Shown: positions 26,731 through 35,078, counted from the first letter of the stretch. The stretch is DNA of 64,000 nt from CALFVT01 sp039989855 (GCA_039989855.1 JBDXGZ010000024.1:70118-134117), one strand, 5' to 3'. Made by a program: numbers and translations. The notes: a model not told the origin generated them from the letters alone.

Positions 26731-27066
26731 ATGGATTTGCTAGATAAATACATCAAGGATTGCTCACCCTATATTGAGAAATTGACTTATGACTTAGAGA
26801 AAAGGGAGGTTATAATAGTTTTCATCAGAAACATGGGGGGATGGCAGCATGAGTATTTGAAACATGGGCAACAACTCAAATTCACGGATGTCATCGGTTT
26901 TAAGGAAAATATTTGTGATATGGAGGGCCTGATTGATGATGATATCACCGACTCTATAATAGGATTTTATAAAACCTCGAGTGGGTGGTACTGCCTCGAA
27001 ACGGAAAAAAGAGAGTTGAGAATCCAGACAATGAAAGAGCCAACAAGTACAGTACTGTCTGATTGA
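26731..27066 (+). CDS. Hypothetical protein, AT-rich gene
   Basis: Protein of 111 residues, not recognised. Mixed alpha/beta, acidic, no signal peptide or membrane helix; segments VIIVFIRNMGGWQHE and GWYCLETEKRELRI. Base composition is more AT-rich than neighbours, suggesting transfer. Its size and acidity recall small immunity or regulatory proteins, but I cannot support such a call. GGATATAGGG upstream may serve as ribosome binding site. Confidence 0.5.
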   Translation: MDLLDKYIKDCSPYIEKLTYDLEKREVIIVFIRNMGGWQHEYLKHGQQLKFTDVIGFKENICDMEGLIDDDITDSIIGFYKTSSGWYCLETEKRELRIQTMKEPTSTVLSD

Positions 27067-27116
27067 ACATATGGGCTTGGTTTAAGGACTGACTTTAAGA
27101 ATGAGTAGATATCGAT

Positions 27117-27134
27117 GAGCGCCCTTCTTTGGGC
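27117..27134 (+). repeat. Hairpin repeat, copy 1 (covaries with copy 2)
   Basis: GAGCGCCCTTCTTTGGGCG forms CGCCC/GGGCG around TTCTTT. A second copy at 28208-28226 reads GAGCGTCCTTCTTTGGACG, where the changed C is matched by a changed G in the opposite arm. The two copies flank the EamA gene. Confidence 0.5.
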
Positions 27135-27240
27135 GGTTCTAGGTCGCAAGCGGAATCTCCGTTTTTAACGACGAAGCGGCGTTTAAATGTAATGCCCGAT
27201 TTTAGGCGACAAGCCTTTACATAATCAGTTAAAAAGCCAA

Positions 27241-28164
27241 ATGACTCCAAATATTAATCAACAAATGAATCTAACCGATGTTATTATGTTGGTTGCCCTC
27301 TCAGTTTTATGGGGAGGCTCCTTTTTCTTTGTTGAAGTGTTGGTGAAGCATCTTTCACCGCTTACGATTGTCACATGCCGCGTGGGTTTTGCCGCTTTAG
27401 CCCTCTGGGCTATTGTTTTGGCCAGAGGGATTCTTTTGCCGTCAACGTGGCAACAATGGTCTTCACTCTTTGTGATTGGGCTTTTAAACAATGCCCTTCC
27501 ATTTTCTCTGATAGCATGGGGACAAACACAAATTAGCTCGGGGTTAGCGTCCATCTTCAATGCTACGACACCCTTTTTTACGGTTATAGTTGCGGGTGCT
27601 GTCTTAACCGATGAAGGGATCACTAAACAAAAAATGACAGGTGTCATTGTTGGATTGCTAGGAACAATCGTCCTCATAGGCCCGGAGGCTTTGAAGGGAT
27701 TGACAGGTTCTATGTTAGGTCAATTAGCGGTGATGGGCGCCGCTGTCTCATATGCTTTTGCAGCAGCTTATGCACGACGTTTTAAAAAATGGGGATTATC
27801 CCCTTTGATTGTTGCGACAGGGCAGGTGACCATGGCAACCCTGATATTATTACCACTGATGATAATAATCGATAAGCCATGGATTGATCTTGTGATACCG
27901 CTTGATGTGATTTGGGCTATTTCAGGGCTGGTTATTTTTAGTACCGTTATTGCTTACATCTTATATTTTCGTCTTATTGCTTCCGCAGGAGCTACAAATG
28001 CTGCCCTTGTGACGTTTCTAATTCCAATTTCCGCAATTCTTTTGGGTGTCACTATTTTAGGCGAGACGTTCACAGGGCTTCAGGCCGTTGGGATGGGATT
28101 GATTGGATTAGGGTTGCTAGTGATGGATGGACGGATTTTTCAACGTTTAAAAACTTATCTGTAA
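27241..28164 (+). CDS. EamA/DMT-family transporter
   Basis: Integral membrane protein of 307 residues with about ten hydrophobic helices in two EamA halves. Typical motifs are LWGGSFFFVEVLVK near 20-33 and the second-half PISAILLGVTILGETF near 260-275. The drug/metabolite transporter superfamily exports amino acids, metabolites or drugs; the substrate cannot be deduced. It is flanked by a pair of similar hairpins. Confidence 0.88.
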   Translation: MTPNINQQMNLTDVIMLVALSVLWGGSFFFVEVLVKHLSPLTIVTCRVGFAALALWAIVLARGILLPSTWQQWSSLFVIGLLNNALPFSLIAWGQTQISSGLASIFNATTPFFTVIVAGAVLTDEGITKQKMTGVIVGLLGTIVLIGPEALKGLTGSMLGQLAVMGAAVSYAFAAAYARRFKKWGLSPLIVATGQVTMATLILLPLMIIIDKPWIDLVIPLDVIWAISGLVIFSTVIAYILYFRLIASAGATNAALVTFLIPISAILLGVTILGETFTGLQAVGMGLIGLGLLVMDGRIFQRLKTYL

Positions 28165-28207
28165 CGTCATAAGTTAGTATCCTTTATACAGATTTACGGT
28201 CGTGGAA

Positions 28208-28226
28208 GAGCGTCCTTCTTTGGACG
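28208..28226 (+). repeat. Hairpin repeat, copy 2
   Basis: GAGCGTCCTTCTTTGGACG: CGTCC pairs with GGACG around TTCTTT, 44 bases after the EamA stop. It differs from copy 1 (27117) by a compensated C-G to T-A change, which favours a selected hairpin. No T-tract follows closely, so it is not an ordinary terminator. Confidence 0.5.
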
Positions 28227-28436
28227 ACGTAAGTGCCTCGTACTCTGGTTGCTGATAAGGTTTTTTTGGGTCGTACGTCAGCAATATTTTGCGCAAAACC
28301 CTCTCTTAGTACCCCCACATAGAATTTTTTACCATTTCAACGCGGATGTGATGACGTAGAGGCTTGTCGGCGGGGGCGCAATCGGCTATGTGGCGCATCG
28401 TTTTAAACCTCACTTACCCAGTCTATGGAGGCTCTT

Positions 28437-29468
28437 ATGGGATATCGTTTTGCAATCGTCGGTGCCACAGGCAATGTCGGGACGGAAATGCTCACGATTT
28501 TGGCTGAGAGCAATATTGATGTCGACGAAGTTTACGCTGTTGCCTCTCGCCGCTCTATTGGCCGCGAAGTGAGCTATGGTGACCGCGATATTAAATGCCA
28601 TGACCTTGAGCAATTTGATTTCTCGCAGGTTGATATTGCTCTGATGAGTGCAGGTGGCGGCGTGTCCAAAGAATGGTCGCCAAAGATCGCCGCCGCAGGT
28701 GCGGTTGTCATTGACAATAGCTCCGCGTGGCGGATGGACCCAGACGTGCCGCTCGTCGTTCCCGAAGTAAATGCGGACGCTGTCTTGGATTATAAAAAGA
28801 AGGGTATTATCGCCAACCCAAATTGCTCGACTATTCAAATGGTTGTCGCGCTGAAGCCTTTGCACGACGCCGCCACAATCAAGCGCGTTGTGGTCTCGAC
28901 CTACCAATCAGTGTCAGGCGGCGGCAAAAAGAATATGGACGAGCTATGGCTCCAAACCAAAGGCATCTATTCGAATGATGAATTAAAACCGCATAACTTC
29001 ACCAAGCAAATCGCCTTTAACGTCATCCCGCATATTGATGTGTTCATGGATAGCGGCGACACGAAAGAAGAGTGGAAGATGAAGGCCGAGACGATGAAAA
29101 TCCTCGATCCGAAGATTAAAGTCACCGCGACAGCCGTTCGCGTCCCGACCTTTGTCGGTCACGCCGAAGCGCTGAATATTGAATTTGAAAATGAATTATC
29201 TGCTGATGCGGCTCGTGATATTTTACGCGAAAGCCCTGGCATTATGGTCATTGATAAGCGCGAGGACGGCGGTTATATGACGCCCGTTGAATGCGTCGGT
29301 GAATTTGCCACCTATGTCTCGCGTATTCGCGAAGACAGCACCCAAGACAATACGCTCAACATGTGGTGCGTGTCTGACAACCTCCGCAAAGGTGCAGCGC
29401 TCAATACAGTGCAAGTGGCCGAAGCGCTCATCAACCGCGGCTTTAAAGGGCAGTCTGCTGCCGCTTAA
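28437..29468 (+). CDS. asd: Aspartate-semialdehyde dehydrogenase
   Basis: Protein of 343 residues that reduces aspartyl phosphate to aspartate semialdehyde (lysine, methionine, threonine and diaminopimelate pathways). I start at ATG 28437 because TGGAGG (28426-28431) lies 5 bases upstream; an ATG at 28425 would overlap this site. Motifs: NADP loop AIVGATGNVGTEM (about 6-18), ASRRSIG (about 38), catalytic Cys in NPNCSTIQM (about 126-134), SGGGKKNMDEL (about 163), and substrate His in PTFVGHAEALN (about 238-248). Confidence 0.95.
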   Translation: MGYRFAIVGATGNVGTEMLTILAESNIDVDEVYAVASRRSIGREVSYGDRDIKCHDLEQFDFSQVDIALMSAGGGVSKEWSPKIAAAGAVVIDNSSAWRMDPDVPLVVPEVNADAVLDYKKKGIIANPNCSTIQMVVALKPLHDAATIKRVVVSTYQSVSGGGKKNMDELWLQTKGIYSNDELKPHNFTKQIAFNVIPHIDVFMDSGDTKEEWKMKAETMKILDPKIKVTATAVRVPTFVGHAEALNIEFENELSADAARDILRESPGIMVIDKREDGGYMTPVECVGEFATYVSRIREDSTQDNTLNMWCVSDNLRKGAALNTVQVAEALINRGFKGQSAAA

Positions 29469-29591
29469 GCGCTGTAGAGTCCTCATAGGTTTAATCTCTC
29501 GTCTTCGCCGTGTTGGCGGGGGCGTAAACGAGCAGGGCGGGGCCTACGACTCAAAGTCGACATGATTGAAAACTTGTGATAATTATTTGCG

Positions 29592-30545
29592 ATGGTTACA
29601 AGCCCTACAATCCTCGCATCTACTTGGAATAATGGTGTCTTCGTTCTGGATGAAGATTGCTTCTCTCATGAGCTCCCTAAGCGCACTGTAAGGGGCCTAT
29701 CGCATGACCAGTTTGGAGGAGCTTATGCCGCCGTAGATGGACGACATTTGTTCCAAAGAAAACCGTCTGGAGAATGGACGTGCCTTGCGTCTAGTGAATC
29801 TATTTTATCGGTGGCTTTTGCCGTAGACGGTATGGTTTACGTTGGAACGGATGATGCTCAGGTTCTACGTCTCAATGAACATGGCGAGTTAGAGCGAATT
29901 GACAGTTTCGATACGGTAGATGGCCGAGAGACTTGGTATGCGGGCACAGCGATCATTGATGGGAAAGAGGTTGGCCCGCCTCTCGGAATTCGGTCTTTTA
30001 GTGGAGCTGCGAAAGGACGTTTGTTTGCAAATGTCCATGTTGGTGGAATACCGCGATCTGAAGATGGCGGCGCGACGTGGACGCCCACAATTGATGTGAA
30101 TTTGGATGCCCACGAAGTTCGCGTGAGTCCATACAATAGAGATATTATTGCCGCTGCAACAGCCTTTGGGCTGTGTATGAGTTGGGATGGTGGACAGTCA
30201 TGGTCAGTCCAAACAGAGGGCTTACACGACTCATATTGCTCAGCTGTCGCGGTGACAGAAGACCATATATTCGTTGCCGCTTCGGAGGGTCATTTCACCC
30301 AAGACGGCGCTATATATCGTAGAAGCACAGACACATCCAAGGTTCGATTAGAAAAAGTTAGCGCAGGATTGCCAGATTGGCTCAGAGGTATTGTTGACAC
30401 ATCGTGCATTGCGGCCAATGAGAACGATATGGCACTCATATCTGCCAGTGGAGAGGTATTTACCTCCAATGACTTTGGGCTCAACTGGCAAAAAAAGGTA
30501 GAGATCGTTACAGGTGTTAGCAGCGTGTTGATCGTCCGTCAGTGA
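29592..30545 (+). CDS. Beta-propeller (BNR/sialidase-like repeat) protein
   Basis: Protein of 317 residues, cytoplasmic by appearance (no signal peptide). Repeated segments such as RSEDGGATWTP (about 155) and SWDGGQSWSVQ (about 197) are BNR/Asp-box repeats SxDxGxxW, seen in sialidases and photosystem-stability-like propellers; SNDFGLNWQ near 300 is a third. No sialidase catalytic residues are evident, so this is more likely a binding or sensor propeller. Function unknown. Confidence 0.72.
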   Translation: MVTSPTILASTWNNGVFVLDEDCFSHELPKRTVRGLSHDQFGGAYAAVDGRHLFQRKPSGEWTCLASSESILSVAFAVDGMVYVGTDDAQVLRLNEHGELERIDSFDTVDGRETWYAGTAIIDGKEVGPPLGIRSFSGAAKGRLFANVHVGGIPRSEDGGATWTPTIDVNLDAHEVRVSPYNRDIIAAATAFGLCMSWDGGQSWSVQTEGLHDSYCSAVAVTEDHIFVAASEGHFTQDGAIYRRSTDTSKVRLEKVSAGLPDWLRGIVDTSCIAANENDMALISASGEVFTSNDFGLNWQKKVEIVTGVSSVLIVRQ

Positions 30546-30563
30546 TCGCTATTGACAGGCTTT

Positions 30564-31022
30564 TTATAAGTCTAAATGCAAAAATTGGTTAAATGCACTG
30601 GCCTCATAATTGCTAAAAGCAGGCCCGTCTTGAAATCCGTATTTACGATACAGCGCAAGAGCCGCGTCAAACGCTTCGCCGCTACCCGTCTCCAGTGATA
30701 GGCGCTTATATCCGCGTAGCTTTGCCACGCTCAGCATATGCTCTAAGAGTTGAGCGGCGACGCCTTTGCGAAGATGGTCTGGGTGTGTACGCATAGATTT
30801 TATCTCAGCCTGTTGCAGAGAGAGTTCGTGTAAAGCCCCGCACCCTAAAATAGTCTCGCTGTTCCAAAGGCTCCATACCGTAACGTCTTCCTTTTGCAGT
30901 CCTGATAGATCAAGTGCATAGACCGATTCAGAAGGTGAATTTGCCTGCATACCTTGCATGTGTACCGCAAGAAGGTGCCGCGTCGCAGGATGGGTCAAAT
31001 CATCTTCAATAATTTTCATCAT
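30564..31022 (-). CDS. GNAT-family N-acetyltransferase
   Basis: Protein of about 152 residues from Met at 31022 or 31019 (MMKIIEDDL). The longer frame to 31079 starts inside the rplT terminator hairpin, so I reject that start. The acetyl-CoA loop is RTHPDHLRKGVAAQLLEHML (R/Q-x-x-G-x-G/A), followed by RGYKRLSLETGSGEAFDAAL and YRKYGFQDGPAF, common in GNAT enzymes of the YhbS/PhnO-like type. Substrate unknown. Confidence 0.85.
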   Translation of the reverse strand: MMKIIEDDLTHPATRHLLAVHMQGMQANSPSESVYALDLSGLQKEDVTVWSLWNSETILGCGALHELSLQQAEIKSMRTHPDHLRKGVAAQLLEHMLSVAKLRGYKRLSLETGSGEAFDAALALYRKYGFQDGPAFSNYEASAFNQFLHLDL

Positions 31023-31050
31023 TCTATGATTGTACTTTATTTTATCCATA

Positions 31051-31076
31051 AAAAAAGCCCTCACGGGGAGGGCTTT
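31051..31076 (-). terminator. Intrinsic terminator of rpmI-rplT
   Basis: Read leftward: GAAAGCCCTC pairs with GAGGGCTTT equivalents (AAAGCCCTC 31054-31062 with GAGGGCTTT 31068-31076 on the plus strand), followed by a T-run on the minus strand. It lies 22 bases after the rplT stop. Confidence 0.9.
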
Positions 31077-31098
31077 CAAATCAGAATGTTAGCGCGTT

Positions 31099-31473
31099 TT
31101 AAGCAACAGTGTGCGGCTTAGAGGCGTGCTTTTTGGCGGTGGCCGCTAGTTCAGCAAACACATCAGGTTCGTTACCTGCAATGTCAGCGAGAACTTTACG
31201 GTCAAGCGTAATGCCAGCCTTGTTAAGTCCGTCCATGAAGCGGCTGTATGTGAGGCCGTTCAAACGAGCTGCGGCGTTAATCCGCTGAATCCAAAGAGCG
31301 CGGAATTGGCGCTTCTTAAGCTTACGACCGATATAAGCATACTGGCCTGCTTTTTCGACAGCTTGGTTAGCGATACGGAAAGTATTCTTCCGGCGACCGC
31401 GATAGCCTTTGGCTGCATCAATAATCTTTTTGTGGCGTGCGTGTTTCGTCACACCGCGTTTTACACGTGACAT
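31099..31473 (-). CDS. rplT: 50S ribosomal protein L20
   Basis: Protein of 124 residues; N-terminal basic helix MSRVKRGVTKHARHKKIIDA, followed by GYRGRRKNTFRIANQAVEKA and LWIQRINAAARLNGLTYSRF, all L20 signatures. L20 is an early 23S rRNA binder and in many bacteria represses its own operon. It lies 30 bases after rpmI on the same strand, with AGGAGA before the ATG. Confidence 0.97.
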   Translation of the reverse strand: MSRVKRGVTKHARHKKIIDAAKGYRGRRKNTFRIANQAVEKAGQYAYIGRKLKKRQFRALWIQRINAAARLNGLTYSRFMDGLNKAGITLDRKVLADIAGNEPDVFAELAATAKKHASKPHTVA

Positions 31474-31503
31474 AATCGTCTCCTATGTGAAGTGGGGTGT
31501 GTC

Positions 31504-31704
31504 CTAACCGTTAGGTAGGAATTTTTTACGAATAACTTTCGCATCGCATTCTTTCAGGACGCGAGTCCCGCGAAGATTACGAATTTGATCGTTTGTACGC
31601 TTAATCATGCCGTGGCGTTTACCAGCTTGGCCGGCTTTAACTTTACCACTAGCTGTCAGTTTGAATCGCTTTTTAGCGCCTGACTTAGTCTTCATTTTTG
31701 GCAT
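31504..31704 (-). CDS. rpmI: 50S ribosomal protein L35
   Basis: Protein of 66 residues: MPKMKTKSGAKKRFKLTASG start, then KAGQAGKRHGMIKRTNDQIR and a C-terminus with KKFLPNG, all typical of L35. AGGAG lies 6 bases before the ATG. Upstream is an attenuator-like hairpin and a promoter, because infC is separated from it by a gene on the other strand. Confidence 0.97.
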   Translation of the reverse strand: MPKMKTKSGAKKRFKLTASGKVKAGQAGKRHGMIKRTNDQIRNLRGTRVLKECDAKVIRKKFLPNG

Positions 31705-31720
31705 TTCGGTCTCCTAATTA

Positions 31721-31751
31721 AAAGGCGAAATCGGTGAAGTCCCGTTTCGCC
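31721..31751 (-). promoter_or_regulatory. Attenuator-like hairpin in rpmI leader
   Basis: On the minus strand GGCGAAACGG pairs with CCGATTTCGCC (one bulged A), loop GACTTCA, followed by TTTT and then AATTAGGAG, the rpmI ribosome binding site. Plus-strand arms are GGCGAAA 31724-31730 and TTTCGCC 31745-31751. It has the shape of an intrinsic terminator placed just before rpmI, as expected for autoregulation by L20, which is known in other bacteria by different structures. Confidence 0.6.
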
Positions 31752-31818
31752 GCCATTTTGAACCGGTAGGCATGCCATTAGCCCACGCGGTTTCACCCCG
31801 ATGTTCAGGGAAGTCGGG

Positions 31819-31846
31819 CTTATAGCGCGGATTCCCAGAAAGGCAA
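31819..31846 (-). promoter_or_regulatory. Likely sigma-70 promoter of rpmI-rplT
   Basis: Minus strand TTGCCT (31846-31841), 16-base spacer, TATAAG (31824-31819). This gives a transcript with a leader of about 110 bases holding the attenuator-like hairpin. The position fits the need for a private promoter in this split operon. Confidence 0.55.
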
Positions 31847-31947
31847 GGAGGAAATGCAAGGCAAGAGGCATAGGGAGACGTTCAATTTTGTTGCTATACG
31901 TCTTGGCGGTGACAGCCTATCATAGAGAATAAATGAGGGAGGCCTAT

Positions 31948-32337
31948 ATGCGCGGCATAAAGATTTATAATATCATCAATGGCGTTTTTTACACGCTTTA
32001 CGGTTTGTGGGGAATGATCTTACCGCAATGGATATTGTCATTTTTTGATATCCAAACTTACGGGGTTTATGCGTTGCATAATATCCGCGCTATGTGGGCG
32101 GCTATTGCCCTAGTTGGTGTCTTAACATTGTGGAAAGCGCGGTCTGACAGTGCAGTTATGGTTGCGATGTTGATGGCGCTTGTCGTTGGCGCATTCGCAG
32201 TTGGTCGGCTTATAGGCCTCGTTGTTGATGGTATGGATTCAGGATCAGCGGCGACCTATTATGAGATTACGTTCGAGCTGATATGGATGGTGATAGGATT
32301 GTTCTTAGCTAAGCGTGCGGTAAAGCGAGCTTCATAA
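31948..32337 (+). CDS. DUF4345-like small membrane protein
   Basis: Protein of 129 residues from ATG 31948, chosen because GAGGGAGG lies 5 bases upstream; an ATG 15 bases earlier lacks this. Four hydrophobic helices, with LYGLWGMILPQW (about 14-25), HNIRAMWAAIALVG (about 42-55) and GRLIGLVVDG (about 87-96), resemble DUF4345 proteins. Function unknown. It is inserted in the opposite direction between infC and rpmI. Confidence 0.75.
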   Translation: MRGIKIYNIINGVFYTLYGLWGMILPQWILSFFDIQTYGVYALHNIRAMWAAIALVGVLTLWKARSDSAVMVAMLMALVVGAFAVGRLIGLVVDGMDSGSAATYYEITFELIWMVIGLFLAKRAVKRAS

Positions 32338-32340
32338 TAG

Positions 32341-32367
32341 AAAAAGCTCCGAACATTCGGAGCTTTC
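32341..32367. terminator. Bidirectional terminator between DUF4345 gene and infC
   Basis: AAAGCTCCGAA (32343-32353) pairs with TTCGGAGCTTT (32356-32366). A-run on the left gives a T-tract for leftward infC transcription; rightward it ends in TTTC. The two convergent genes both stop within 36 bases of it. Confidence 0.85.
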
Positions 32368-32402
32368 GATCTTTAAAGATGAATGATGAGGTCTTAGCCA
32401 GA

Positions 32403-32945
32403 CTATTTAGGGGCTAACACCATGGTCATCATACGGCCTTCGGTTTTGGGCTCAAATTCGACTTTCGCGAGCTCTTCGAAATCTTCTTTGACGCGCTGTA
32501 AGAGCGTCATGCCGCGGTCCATATGGGCCATTTCACGGCCACGGAAACGGATGGTTACTTTGACCTTATCGCCGCGCTCGAAAAATTTATTCATCGCCTT
32601 GGTTTTCACCATATAATCATGTGTGTCGATATTGGGGCGCATCTTGATTTCTTTGATCGATTGCGTCCGCTGGCTCTTACGGTTGGCGGCTTTTTTCTTT
32701 TGATTTTCAAAGCGGAGTTTTCCGTAGTCCAGAACCTTACAAACAGGGTTGTTGGGACTTGGAGCGACTTCCACAAGATCAAGTCCAGCTTGCCGTGCGG
32801 CCGCGAGGGCCTCTTCGATTGGTACGACGCCTCTTTTCTCGCCGTCAGCAAGAATTAAAAGAACGGTGGGCGAAGTAATATCGGTATTGATGCGCGGGCC
32901 TGTCGGTTTTTTTGACGGCGGCGCAGCATGGGGACGTCTGGCTAT
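32403..32945 (-). CDS. infC: Translation initiation factor IF-3 with ATA start codon
   Basis: From ATA at 32945 the product is 180 residues, the normal IF-3 length: (M)ARRPHAAPPSKK leader, GPRINTDITSPTVLLILADG N-domain, LDLVEVAPSPNNPVCKVLDY, then the C-domain with KEIKMRPNIDTHDY and KVTIRFRGREMAH. The first ATG/GTG/TTG in frame is the GTG at 32774, which would delete the N-domain, and an in-frame TAG lies at 32966-32964. AGGAG lies 7 bases before the ATA. infC genes use rare AUU/AUA/AUC starts so that IF-3 can repress its own translation; this fits. Confidence 0.93.
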   Translation of the reverse strand: MARRPHAAPPSKKPTGPRINTDITSPTVLLILADGEKRGVVPIEEALAAARQAGLDLVEVAPSPNNPVCKVLDYGKLRFENQKKKAANRKSQRTQSIKEIKMRPNIDTHDYMVKTKAMNKFFERGDKVKVTIRFRGREMAHMDRGMTLLQRVKEDFEELAKVEFEPKTEGRMMTMVLAPK

Positions 32946-33101
32946 GTGGAACTCTCCTGTGAACTATTAAAGTTTTTGCGTGGTGAATATGAAGATTATG
33001 CAATGTTATTTCAAGGCTTCACCGTGTTTAAATGGTAAAAAAGAGAGGCCTAACGGTAAAAAAAAGCAATATGTGTGGATTAAGGCACAGATTGAACCCA
33101 A

Positions 33102-34253
33102 TTAAACCGAAGACGCGGTCAAAAGCCGATCGTAAACGGCTAATGTCTTCACCTGTAAGGATGTTTTCGAGAAGTTTTCCGTGACGTGGGTGCGGGCAAA
33201 ATTTGGATTATATTCAGAGAGATTCGTACGAGGTGTGTGGCCTTTTGTGGAGGTGAGGGCGGTGTTGATTGCGCTTGCGAGCGCCTGCGGATCATTCGGC
33301 GAAACCAGTAATCCCGTTTGCCCGTCTAAAACCGTTTCCAAAGAGCCGCCGTGAGCAGAGGCAAGTATGGGTTTGCCCATAGCTTGGGCTTCGACGGCGA
33401 CACGGCCAAAAGCTTCGGGTTCAATCGAGGTCGAAAGCACCATGTCACTCGCGGCAATCATAAGCGGCATATTAAGGTTATGATCAGCGAAGGTGCAGCG
33501 GGCCTCGAGGCCAAAACGTGCCACCAGCTTTTTTAAGCCGTCCACATAAGCGTCCCGCCCTTGGGCGTCGCCCATGATGACAAGTTTGACCTTTAGGTTT
33601 TGTAATTGGGCTAAGGCTTTAATCGCGACGGCTTGGCCTTTCCATGTGGTCAAACGGCCCGGCAAAAGGAGTAGGGTCTCATCAGCTTTTGCGCCCCAGC
33701 TTTTACGAGTGGCCGTTATATCATTGGCCTTGATTTTAGCGGGGTCAAATTGCGTCAGGTCAACCCCGCGTTGGATGACGACAATCTTATCGGCGTCCAA
33801 CTTATGCTCTTTAATAATATGAGCCTTCGTCATGTTGGAATTGGCAATCGTCAGAGCGCCTTTGGTCATGACGGCATTATAGCCGCGTTTAAGCGCAGAG
33901 TTCGCATTGTAAATCCCGTGATAGGTCGCGAGGAACGGCACGCCCATTGCCTTGGCGGCAGCACGGGCAGGCCACGCAGGGGCGCGCGAACGGGCGTGGA
34001 CAATATCAATCTTATGCTCTTTGATGATGGTCTTTAGCGCACGAACCCGTTGGCCGTAGGTCAGAATGTTCTTGGAGCCAATATCCATACGGTGTAATTG
34101 TGCGCCCATTTGCGTGAGCTCACCCTCCATGCGCCCGCCTGCACTGACCACATGGGCGCGGTGCCCTGCGGCGATTAAGGCCTCTGCGACCTCTAAGGTT
34201 GTCCGTTCGACACCTCCAGCATTGAGTTCTGGTGTAAGTTGGAGCACATTCAT
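33102..34253 (-). CDS. Family 4 glycosyltransferase
   Basis: GT-B fold glycosyltransferase of 383 residues. N-domain: LQLTPELNAGGVERTTLEVA (about 4-23) and VHARSRAPAWPARAAAKAMG. C-domain: LLPGRLTTWKGQ (about 198-209) and the EX7E motif EPEAFGRVAVEAQAMGKP (about 293-310). It transfers a sugar from a nucleotide donor, probably to a lipid or polysaccharide of the envelope. It is divergent from the alpha/beta hydrolase gene. Confidence 0.9.
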   Translation of the reverse strand: MNVLQLTPELNAGGVERTTLEVAEALIAAGHRAHVVSAGGRMEGELTQMGAQLHRMDIGSKNILTYGQRVRALKTIIKEHKIDIVHARSRAPAWPARAAAKAMGVPFLATYHGIYNANSALKRGYNAVMTKGALTIANSNMTKAHIIKEHKLDADKIVVIQRGVDLTQFDPAKIKANDITATRKSWGAKADETLLLLPGRLTTWKGQAVAIKALAQLQNLKVKLVIMGDAQGRDAYVDGLKKLVARFGLEARCTFADHNLNMPLMIAASDMVLSTSIEPEAFGRVAVEAQAMGKPILASAHGGSLETVLDGQTGLLVSPNDPQALASAINTALTSTKGHTPRTNLSEYNPNFARTHVTENFSKTSLQVKTLAVYDRLLTASSV

Positions 34254-34286
34254 ATCCGAATCTTAGCACAGGATTGCGTGAGCGCC

Positions 34287-35078
34287 ATGATGGAAAATAT
34301 TGAAACCCAGTTTTTAACCACAGACGGCTTTGCAAGGTCAGACGCGGAACGCATCGCGTATAAGGTCAATGACGGCGCAAAGCCTGTGACCTTTATATGG
34401 TGCGGCGGGCTACGCTCTGACATGGAAGGCGGCAAGGCGATCCATCTACATGGGTGGGCGGCCGAGAATGATTACCCCTATGTGCGCTTTGATTATTATG
34501 GCCACGGGGAAAGTAGCGGGAATTTTGAGGTGGCTCATATTGGCCGTTGGGCTGAAGACGTTACGGCGGTCATCGATAATCTCACCGTAGGGGATGTGGT
34601 TTTAGTCGGCTCGTCTATGGGCGGGTGGGCGTCACTGCTTACGGCGTCGCGGCATGAGCGGGTGAAGGGCTTGCTGCTGATTGCCCCCGCGCCAGACTTC
34701 ACGCAAAAACTCATGTGGGAAGGGTTTAGTCCTGATATTCAAAACACCATTTTAGAGCAGGGCGTTTATTATGAGCCGTCTCCTTACGGGGAGCCGATGC
34801 CGATCTCTAAAATATTGATCGAAGAAAGCGCCAAGTATCAAATACTCGACGGGCCGATTAAGTTCTCTGGCCCTGTACGTATCCTGCAAGGCATGCTGGA
34901 CGTGCCAGTGCCGTGGCAACATGCGCTGAAAATCGTTGACGCGCTTGAGAGCGATAATGTTGAGGTGACCTTTGTGAAAGACGGTGATCATAGCCTCTCA
35001 AGGCCGCATGATTTGGAACGGTTGGTCAGTGTGGTTGAATCTATTGCCGCTCAACTTACGACAGATGAAAGTCCATAA
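34287..35078 (+). CDS. Alpha/beta hydrolase
   Basis: Protein of 263 residues from ATG 34287 (MMENIETQF); an upstream in-frame ATG at 34239 would overlap the divergent GT4 start. Alpha/beta-hydrolase fold: DYYGHGESSGNF near 75, nucleophile elbow GSSMGGWASL (Ser near 108), acid probably in LDVP near 205, and His in DGDHSLSRPHD near 238. Likely a carboxylesterase or thioesterase type enzyme. Its TAA overlaps the ATG of the next gene by one base, so they are coupled. Confidence 0.82.
   Translation: MMENIETQFLTTDGFARSDAERIAYKVNDGAKPVTFIWCGGLRSDMEGGKAIHLHGWAAENDYPYVRFDYYGHGESSGNFEVAHIGRWAEDVTAVIDNLTVGDVVLVGSSMGGWASLLTASRHERVKGLLLIAPAPDFTQKLMWEGFSPDIQNTILEQGVYYEPSPYGEPMPISKILIEESAKYQILDGPIKFSGPVRILQGMLDVPVPWQHALKIVDALESDNVEVTFVKDGDHSLSRPHDLERLVSVVESIAAQLTTDESP

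Noticed and set aside
31023..31079. N-terminal extension of the GNAT protein
   Set aside because: It lies over the rplT terminator hairpin and has no family similarity; the start at 31022/31019 fits.
32403..32774. Short IF-3 starting with GTG at 32774
   Set aside because: It would lack the IF-3 N-domain; the ATA start at 32945 has a ribosome binding site and gives a complete protein.
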